DNA from: an uncultured Eubacteriales bacterium
GTDB lineage: Bacteria; Bacillota; Clostridia; Oscillospirales; Acutalibacteraceae
Length of the DNA: 11,500 nt
Assembly (NCBI GenBank): GCA_900319255.1
Contig: ONNU01000166.1
Span: forward strand, 1 to 11,500
Direction of reading: 5' to 3'
Position numbers and translations under genes: made by a program. Shown here piece after piece: positions 7,551-11,500 of this stretch (the first letter of the stretch is position 1; each line of letters begins with the position of its first letter). Below the pieces are notes generated by a model. It had not been told where the DNA came from. It searched no databases and was given only the letters and a program-made list of their open reading frames with translations.

Positions 7551-7712
7551 GGGAATTATTACATAAATCCATGAAGCTGACATCTTCACCGGGTGCGGAA
7601 AAAGATAATCCGTTGTTCTGCTTTTACGCCCTGAGCCATACTTCATTAGCAGTTCTGCTTTGGAATCCCCTTTCCTTATCCCCTGAGTAGCCGGGGTTCA
7701 TTGGTAAAGAGG
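7551..7712 (+). repeat. Interspersed element copy 2, candidate structured RNA in the rnhA leader
   Basis: This is the shorter copy of the element at 4875-5090. The hairpin TGAAG-CTGACAT-CTTCA (7572-7588) corresponds to TGAAA-CTGACA-TTTCG in copy 1: a G-C pair is replaced by A-U and an outer U-A by U-G, so pairing is kept. The stem GCGGA/TCCGT (7595-7599 with 7609-7613) keeps pairing through G-U. The conserved block at 7659-7685 is identical over 27 nt, and a CCCC/GGGG stem follows at 7680-7696. The predicted promoter 70 bp upstream would transcribe it. There is no ORF, and indels exclude a protein explanation. I could not match it to an RNA family I know. Confidence 0.8.
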
Positions 7713-7802
7713 TGGCATTATAATTATTTCTCAATTCGTGAAGCTTCTTGAAGGTTGAAACTATTACTTTTATTTTATAAATTTTTGATCGGAGTTGATT
7801 AA

Positions 7803-8240
7803 ATGAAACAAGTCGAAATATTTACCGACGGAGCCTGCAAGGGTAATCCGGGTCCCGGAGGATGGGGTACTATCCTCAGATATAACGGAAGAGAAAAGGA
7901 GCTTTCCGGCGGCGAGGCTCTTACTACCAATAACAGAATGGAGCTGATGGCTGTCATTGAGGGGCTGAAAGCGCTCAAAGAGCCCTGCTCCGTGACCCTT
8001 ACCAGCGATTCCCAGTATGTGTGCAACGGTATCAATAAGGGCTGGGCGGCTAATTGGAAAAAGAACAACTGGATCAAATCCGATAAGTCAAAGGCAAAAA
8101 ATCCTGAATTATGGGATGAGCTGCTTTCCCTGCTGGACAAACATTCCGTCAGGATCATCTGGGTGCGGGGTCATAACGGGCATCCGGAAAATGAACGCTG
8201 TGACAGGCTGGCGGTCGCAGAAGCGGAAAAGTTTTCGTGA
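7803..8240 (+). CDS. rnhA: Ribonuclease HI
   Basis: RNase HI cuts the RNA strand of RNA-DNA hybrids, removing R-loops and primer remnants. The 145 residues align in length and motif with the Escherichia coli type. The catalytic set is D9 (FTDGACKGNPGPGGWG), E47 (NNRMELMA), D69 (SDSQYV) and D134, with H124 in the flexible VRGHNGHPEN loop. The basic W/K-rich handle region (GWAANWKKNNWIK, about 80-92) that grips the hybrid is present, so this is the handle-containing class. The ATG at 7803 is preceded by GGAG at a 7-nt spacing. It is a single gene on the plus strand, ending in a terminator shared with the convergent PHP phosphatase gene. Confidence 0.97.
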   Translation: MKQVEIFTDGACKGNPGPGGWGTILRYNGREKELSGGEALTTNNRMELMAVIEGLKALKEPCSVTLTSDSQYVCNGINKGWAANWKKNNWIKSDKSKAKNPELWDELLSLLDKHSVRIIWVRGHNGHPENERCDRLAVAEAEKFS

Positions 8241-8275
8241 TCCCGCACCCGTATCAAAAGCAAAAGCAAAAACAG

Positions 8276-8325
8276 AACTCCCGTTCCGCAGGCACTGCCG
8301 CAGAACAGGAGTTTTCTTATTTATA
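8276..8325. terminator. Bidirectional terminator between rnhA and the PHP phosphatase gene
   Basis: AACTCC at 8276-8281 pairs with GGAGTT at 8308-8313, with GTTC/GAAC and further GC pairs inside. On the plus strand it is followed by TTTTCTTATTTATATTT. On the minus strand the same stem is followed by CTGTTTTTGCTTTTGC. The placement between two converging genes fits termination in both directions. Confidence 0.8.
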
Positions 8326-8327
8326 TT

Positions 8328-9074
8328 TCATATCCAGAAGCCAAGAATTTTCTTAGGCTTTTTCATCATGGGCTCGTCAACATATCTGCCCTTGAATACA
8401 TCAACAGCGTTTTTCTCGAACCAGTCAACATAATCCTCACCGTACTTTTTCTTGATGAATCTTATGCCGTCCTTGAGATTCGGGCATCTGTTTTTCATAT
8501 TGTGTGCATCGGAGGAGATAAGCTGAGCCATTCCCCATTTCAGATATCTCAGCGCCGCCTTATCAGAATCAAGCACTGCGCCTGAATTTATCTGGGCAAC
8601 ACAGCCCTTTTCGATAAAGCTGTAAAGCTGATCGGGATCCTCAGTGAAATAGGGGTATCTTTCAACATGAGCGAGTATCGGCTGATATCCTCTGTTGATG
8701 ACATCCACAATGGTATGCTTCAGACCATAGGGACGCTGATCTGTGGGAAGCTCGATGAGAATATAATTCGTGCCCTCAAAGCACAGGGGATCAAGGTCTG
8801 TTTCATTAAGCTTCGTTGAAAAGTAGACCTCGCAGCCAAGCTTGAATTTTATGCCCAGATCCTCCACCTCAGGAACAGACATCAGGTTTTCAAAGCTTTT
8901 TCTTCGTACCTCGACAAAGCTGTCAACGTCTATTCTGCTGAAATTGAAATGGGGCGTGAAAATAATAGCTTTAACTCCCTGGCGTCTTTCCTCCTTGAGC
9001 ATTTCAAGAGAAATGTCCTTATTCTTAGCGCCGTCGTCGATGGACGGGAGTATATGGCAATGTAAATCAATCAT
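8328..9074 (-). CDS. PHP-type tyrosine-protein phosphatase, CpsB/YwqE/CapC family
   Basis: This family of manganese-dependent phosphatases dephosphorylates the bacterial tyrosine kinases that control capsule or exopolysaccharide synthesis. The 248 residues match CpsB length. All metal-binding positions are visible: H5 and H7 in DLHCHILPSIDDGAK, D14, H42 in TPHF, E82 in GCEVYF, E108 in LIELP, H136 in LAHVERY, and D189/H191 in SSDAHN. No signal peptide or membrane segment is present, so it should be cytoplasmic. It starts at ATG 9074; AAAGGA lies about 13 nt upstream, a loose spacing, but MIDLHCH is the canonical family start. It lies 65 bp after the co-polymerase gene and is probably co-transcribed from 9982-10010. 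The usual kinase partner gene is missing here. Confidence 0.93.
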   Translation of the reverse strand: MIDLHCHILPSIDDGAKNKDISLEMLKEERRQGVKAIIFTPHFNFSRIDVDSFVEVRRKSFENLMSVPEVEDLGIKFKLGCEVYFSTKLNETDLDPLCFEGTNYILIELPTDQRPYGLKHTIVDVINRGYQPILAHVERYPYFTEDPDQLYSFIEKGCVAQINSGAVLDSDKAALRYLKWGMAQLISSDAHNMKNRCPNLKDGIRFIKKKYGEDYVDWFEKNAVDVFKGRYVDEPMMKKPKKILGFWI

Positions 9075-9139
9075 TTTAAGTGTTTTTTCCTTTATTTTTC
9101 CTTTTTTGAATTACTTTCCTTATCCTGCTGCCGTCATTA

Positions 9140-9865
9140 TCAGACGCTTCTGTTGAAGGTCTTTGTATCTACCGAGGGGATAATGCCAAGGATGGGAATG
9201 CCGAGTGAATTTGTAACATCCTCTTCTGTCTTGAAGGTATTGTTTGAAAATTCCTTTATGAAGATGAAAACGAGAGTGATAACAAGTCCGATAGCTGCAC
9301 CGATCAGCGCATTTCTTGTATTATTGGGGCTTACAGGCGCGCCGGAATGAGTTATTCTTGCGGGGCTGATGACCTTAACGGAGCCGGCTGCCACCGTCTT
9401 CTGAATGACAGGAGGAGCGACCTTTACTATTTCAGCAACGACCTTTTTAGCATAGTTTGCATCCACATCTCTCATTGTAACGCTGATGACCTGAGTAGCG
9501 TTGACTGTGGACACGGTGATGCTCTTCTTGAGCATTTCAGGTGTGGTATCGAGATTAAGATTCTCGATGACCGGAACCATTACCTTATCGGATTTGATAA
9601 TAATGGAATATACATCCGCAAGGCTCTGAGCCGCAGTAACCTCTGTATAATTTACGATATTCTTTGATTTACTCATATTGTTAACAATAAGAGTAGCGCT
9701 GGCTTCATATTTCTTTGAAATGAAGAACCTTGAATAAACATAGAAGCCGCTTGCAAAAAGAGCTGTTACAAGCAAAAGCGGAACTATGTGTCTTTTCAGC
9801 AAATTCAGTATGGAGCGTAGATCAATCTCCCGTTCGCTTGTTCTTTCTCTGTTTTCTTCCATCAT
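9140..9865 (-). CDS. Polysaccharide co-polymerase, Wzz/CpsC/YveK-type chain-length regulator
   Basis: These membrane proteins set polymer chain length and, in Gram-positives, activate the partner tyrosine kinase through their cytoplasmic tail. The protein is 241 residues from the chosen ATG. It has a cytoplasmic N-terminus with a short basic stretch, membrane helix 1 at about 26-46, and an extracellular domain with YEASATLIV (about 53-61). The SGAPVSPNN proline motif precedes helix 2 at about 185-206. The tail TEEDVTNSLGIPILGIIPSVD is typical of the kinase-activating adaptor form. The frame is open to a GTG at 9871, but that codon overlaps the AAGGAG site; ATG 9865 (5-nt spacing) or ATG 9862 (8 nt) is the likely start. 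No tyrosine kinase gene accompanies it. Confidence 0.9.
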   Translation of the reverse strand: MMEENRERTSEREIDLRSILNLLKRHIVPLLLVTALFASGFYVYSRFFISKKYEASATLIVNNMSKSKNIVNYTEVTAAQSLADVYSIIIKSDKVMVPVIENLNLDTTPEMLKKSITVSTVNATQVISVTMRDVDANYAKKVVAEIVKVAPPVIQKTVAAGSVKVISPARITHSGAPVSPNNTRNALIGAAIGLVITLVFIFIKEFSNNTFKTEEDVTNSLGIPILGIIPSVDTKTFNRSV

Positions 9866-9886
9866 TCGCACTCCTTATAAATATAT

Positions 9887-9898
9887 ATGAGATCTCAT
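9887..9898. promoter_or_regulatory. 12-bp perfect palindrome in the co-polymerase leader
   Basis: ATGAGATCTCAT is a perfect palindrome 21 nt upstream of the preferred ATG and about 75 nt after the predicted transcript start. It could be an operator or form a small RNA stem near the ribosome binding site. A palindrome this long can arise by chance in AT-rich DNA. Confidence 0.3.
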
Positions 9899-9981
9899 CA
9901 TTATCATTCTGATCCCTTTTATTCCTGGCTCACGGCATTACAATACATAATAAAGCATTATACACGCAAGTTTACTCATTA

Positions 9982-10010
9982 ATTATACAGTCACCTTTTT
10001 GATTTGTCAA
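9982..10010 (-). promoter_or_regulatory. Perfect consensus sigma-A promoter for the co-polymerase/phosphatase unit
   Basis: On the minus strand TTGACA (10005-10010), exactly 17 bp, then TATAAT (9982-9987): 12 of 12 consensus bases at the best spacing. It predicts a start near 9975 and a leader of about 110 nt ahead of the co-polymerase gene. Such a strong core promoter suggests high basal transcription unless a repressor acts on it. Confidence 0.9.
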
Positions 10011-10103
10011 CCGTTTTTCAAAGTCTTTAGGTTATTGACAGAATTAGGCATTTCTGCACCCCTTTTTTCTGCAAAAGTCACTAACGCAATCGCCGCTTCC
10101 CCG

Positions 10104-10123
10104 ACTATTCACTATTCACTACT
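10104..10123. repeat. Tandem heptamer ACTATTC
   Basis: Two exact copies of ACTATTC followed by a partial third (ACTACT) lead directly into the GC-rich hairpin repeat at 10124. This is one of four heptad arrays with different units in the window. Confidence 0.6.
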
Positions 10124-10175
10124 GCCGCCTGCCTCCTCGAGGGAGGCGGCACAGCGAAGCCGTGACGGAGGGAGT
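10121..10175. repeat. GC-rich double-hairpin intergenic repeat
   Basis: The arm GCCGCCTGCCTCC pairs with GGGAGGCGGC (10124-10150; one mismatch), and a second hairpin CACAGC-GAA-GCCGTG (10150-10164, one mismatch) follows, then ACGGAGGGAG. It is much richer in GC than its surroundings. I recall very similar strings as dispersed repeats in several gut Clostridia genomes, but only one copy is in this window, so the repeat status rests on that recollection. Confidence 0.6.
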
Positions 10176-10309
10176 ATACTGCGTTTTATCTTAAATTGAC
10201 AGTATTGTCCTTAAAACTGGCGCTTGGGAACAGCAATTCCTGATTAAAATATTTCTGGGACTATTCGTAGAAGTTGGCTGAGGATAATTTCATTTACCCT
10301 TACCAACCA
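10176..10309. other. Non-coding stretch without recognised content
   Basis: No ORF, RNA or promoter could be supported here. A small inverted motif GACA-GTAT-TGTC occurs at 10198-10209. The bases continue between the GC-rich repeat and the candidate minus-strand promoter at 10310-10337. Confidence 0.4.
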
Positions 10310-10337
10310 AGTATAACACGCGAGAGCGAAAGTAAAG
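10310..10337 (-). promoter_or_regulatory. Possible second, distal promoter toward the co-polymerase gene
   Basis: On the minus strand a CTTTAC/TTTACT -35-like box is 15-16 bp from TATACT, which is preceded by TGT (extended -10). The start would be near 10303, giving a leader of about 440 nt that passes through the GC-rich repeat. It resembles the plus-strand string at 4632-4660. This is weaker than the consensus promoter at 9982-10010. Confidence 0.3.
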
Positions 10338-10386
10338 CATTGTCAGACCTACCCCCGCGATCTTGACACCGGCGGCACGCCGGCAA

Positions 10387-10414
10387 ATTCCACTTTCCAA
10401 ATTCCAAATTATAA
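10387..10414. repeat. Tandem heptamer ATTCCAA next to a -10 region
   Basis: Units ATTCCAC, TTTCCAA, ATTCCAA and ATTATAA run without gaps in 7-bp register. They overlap the predicted -35 and spacer of the downstream promoter, so changes in unit number would change promoter geometry. Confidence 0.5.
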
Positions 10415-10422
10415 TGTATAAT
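10394..10422 (+). promoter_or_regulatory. Probable promoter of the thioredoxin-reductase-like gene
   Basis: TTTCCA (4 of 6), a 17-bp spacer and a perfect TATAAT at 10417-10422 predict a start near 10429, 69 nt before the ATG. Two further TATAAT strings at 10410-10415 and 10428-10433 lack a -35 at a good distance. A perfect TTGACA at 10363-10368 has no -10 at proper spacing and is not counted. Confidence 0.5.
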
Positions 10423-10497
10423 ATGTATATAATAAATTTGCCGGCTCAGGTTTTTCTTAGTTAACCAGGGGCTGGCGGAAAGAAAGGACGGAAAGTT

Positions 10498-11373
10498 ATG
10501 AAAAAAGCTCTTATTATCGGAGCGGGTCCTGCCGGGATCTCGGCTTCACTCTATCTTGCAAGGAACAATAATATCGACGTCACCATCGTTTCAAACGGGC
10601 AAAGCGCTTTATCAAGAGCACACCTCATTGAAAATTATTTCGGCTTTGCCGAGCCTGTTTCCGGTGAGCAGCTGCTGGAAAACGGCAGAAAAAACGCAGA
10701 AAGGCTGGGGGCGCATTTTCTTGACACTGAGCTGATCGAGCTGCAGTTCACCCCGGAGCTGAAATTCAGCGCAGCCTTTTCCGGTGAAAAGGAGGAGCAG
10801 GTATTCGACAGCGTTCTCATTGCAACCGGCGCATCAAGAAAGGATCCTGCTATCAGCGGCATGGACAGATTCAAGGGCAGGGGCATAAGCTATTGCGCCG
10901 TCTGTGATGCCTTCTTCTACAGAAACAAAGCTGCGGCGGTGATCGGCAGCGGCGAATATGCCGTTCACGAAGCCTCCACCCTGAGCAATTCCTGCTCATC
11001 CGTCACCATCCTCACAAACGGCGAGGAATTATCCGCAAAAGCGCCGGAGGGCATCAATGTCATCACTGCAAAAATAAGGGAATTATCCGGAGAAACCACC
11101 CTTGACAGCGTTATATTCGAGGATGATTCAAGGCTTGAGATCTCAGGTCTGTTTATCGCAATAGGAACCGCAGGAAGCTCCGATATTGCAAGAAAGCTGG
11201 GCGCTCCCCTGGACGGCAGCAATATCATCGTTGACAAAAACATGGCGACCGCAGTGCCCGGGCTTTTCGCAGCCGGAGACTGTACCGGCGGTCTGATGCA
11301 GATAGCCAAAGCCGTTTCAGACGGCGCCATCGCCGGGCTTGGAATGATTAAATTCTTATCCGTCAGCGGTTAG
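10498..11373 (+). CDS. Thioredoxin-reductase-like FAD/disulfide oxidoreductase
   Basis: This is a two-domain flavoprotein of the low-molecular-weight thioredoxin reductase superfamily. The FAD site IIGAGPAGISASLYLA begins at residue 6 (GxGxxG 8-13), followed by IATGASRKDP (108-117), the redox-active pair C133-AV-C136 in SYCAVCDAFF, and the C-terminal FAD segment GLFAAGDCTGG (265-275). The second nucleotide-binding domain keeps GSGEYA (150-155), but LTNGEELSA stands where NADPH enzymes carry the HRRxxxR signature, and the GGQL turn near residue 35 is also absent. At 291 residues it is slightly shorter than typical TrxB (about 305-320). The electron donor may be NADH or ferredoxin rather than NADPH. 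AAAGGA lies upstream of the ATG. No thioredoxin gene is adjacent. Confidence 0.85.
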   Translation: MKKALIIGAGPAGISASLYLARNNNIDVTIVSNGQSALSRAHLIENYFGFAEPVSGEQLLENGRKNAERLGAHFLDTELIELQFTPELKFSAAFSGEKEEQVFDSVLIATGASRKDPAISGMDRFKGRGISYCAVCDAFFYRNKAAAVIGSGEYAVHEASTLSNSCSSVTILTNGEELSAKAPEGINVITAKIRELSGETTLDSVIFEDDSRLEISGLFIAIGTAGSSDIARKLGAPLDGSNIIVDKNMATAVPGLFAAGDCTGGLMQIAKAVSDGAIAGLGMIKFLSVSG

Positions 11374-11380
11374 ATTTAGT

Positions 11381-11436
11381 AGAATTTGGAATTGAATCAG
11401 GAGTCAGGAATCAGGAATGAGGAATTAGGAATGCAG
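11381..11436. repeat. Degenerate tandem heptamer (consensus AATCAGG), about 8 units
   Basis: Reading in 7-bp register gives AGAATTT, GGAATTG, AATCAGG, AGTCAGG, AATCAGG, AATGAGG, AATTAGG and AATGCAG. The array begins 7 bp after the oxidoreductase stop codon and is the longest heptad array in the window. The 7-bp step after a stop codon does not preserve a reading frame and no ORF uses it. Confidence 0.7.
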
Positions 11437-11462
11437 ACCGTGCCAAAAGTCATAGAGTTTAA

Positions 11463-11500
11463 CCCCTCCGCCCCTGCGGGGCACCTCCCCTAAAGGGGAG
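11463..11500. repeat. GC-rich double-hairpin repeat at the window edge
   Basis: GCCCC-TGC-GGGGC (11470-11482) and CTCCCC-TAAA-GGGGAG (11485-11500) form two perfect hairpins in tandem; the element probably continues past the window. It resembles in style, but not in sequence, the double hairpin at 10121-10175. It might serve as a terminator for the upstream gene, but no U-run is visible inside the window. Confidence 0.55.

Larger units (their letters stand above)
10379..10445. repeat. 11-bp inverted repeats enclosing the oxidoreductase promoter
   Basis: GCCGGCAAATT at 10379-10389 is matched exactly in inverse orientation by AATTTGCCGGC at 10435-10445, with 45 bp between them holding the predicted promoter. 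The left arm also overlaps a CCGGCG-GCA-CGCCGG hairpin at 10369-10383, so two alternative stems exist. Confidence 0.7.

Noticed and set aside
4875..7712. Composite transposon carrying rnjA between inverted copies
   Set aside because: No transposase, no terminal inverted-repeat ends and no target duplication around the whole unit; rnjA is a core gene.
7487..7802. 6S RNA, tmRNA, RNase P RNA, SRP RNA or T-box in the rnhA leader
   Set aside because: None of the signature strings of these RNAs was found, and the T-box sequence is absent despite a GAGGTGGC stretch.
10363..10391. Promoter starting from the perfect TTGACA at 10363
   Set aside because: At 16-18 bp spacing only AATTCC-like sequence follows, with no -10 box.
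10965..11330. 121-codon minus-strand open frame within the oxidoreductase gene
   Set aside because: It is low-complexity S/A/P-rich translation of the opposite strand of a conserved flavoprotein; no independent support.
11381..11436. CRISPR-like array
   Set aside because: The units are 7 bp, degenerate and contiguous with no spacers, and no cas genes are present.

Overview
The window looks like a piece of chromosome from a low-to-moderate GC Clostridia member, most likely Oscillospiraceae close to Ruminococcus. The basis is the core gene content (gdpP-rplI-dnaB-tilS, RNase J, RNase HI), the sigma-A type promoters, and the GC-rich and heptameric intergenic repeats that I associate with such gut genomes. 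This is inference from content; no database comparison was possible. No phage, transposase, CRISPR array, rRNA or tRNA was seen.

Layout. Positions 1-4601 (minus strand) hold a housekeeping cluster transcribed gdpP > rplI > dnaB > tilS (tilS runs off the left edge). It combines c-di-AMP breakdown, ribosomal protein L9, the replicative helicase and tRNA-Ile lysidinylation. Positions 5135-7105 (minus) hold an RNase J gene with an unusually long basic N-terminal extension and a leader of about 250 nt. At 7360-7480 two good promoters point away from each other, one for rnjA and one toward rnhA. rnhA (7803-8240, plus) ends at a shared terminator facing a two-gene minus-strand unit at 8328-9865: a Wzz/CpsC-type polysaccharide co-polymerase followed by a CpsB/YwqE-type PHP tyrosine phosphatase. 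No tyrosine kinase gene lies with them. That unit has a textbook consensus promoter at 9982-10010. Positions 10498-11373 (plus) hold a thioredoxin-reductase-like flavoprotein that keeps the CxxC but lacks the usual NADPH 2'-phosphate motif.

The intergenic DNA is the most interesting part. A diverged element of about 160-215 bp occurs twice, at 4875-5090 (minus orientation) and 7551-7712 (plus orientation). Each copy sits ahead of a gene, gdpP and rnhA respectively, in the sense orientation. The copies share a 27-nt identical block and small hairpins whose stems are kept through compensating substitutions, which suggests a structured RNA rather than inert repeat DNA. The gdpP-side copy carries an extra 55-bp segment that is itself a terminator-like hairpin. 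Other intergenic spots carry degenerate tandem heptamers of differing sequence, two GC-rich hairpin repeats, and a promoter enclosed by 11-bp inverted repeats.
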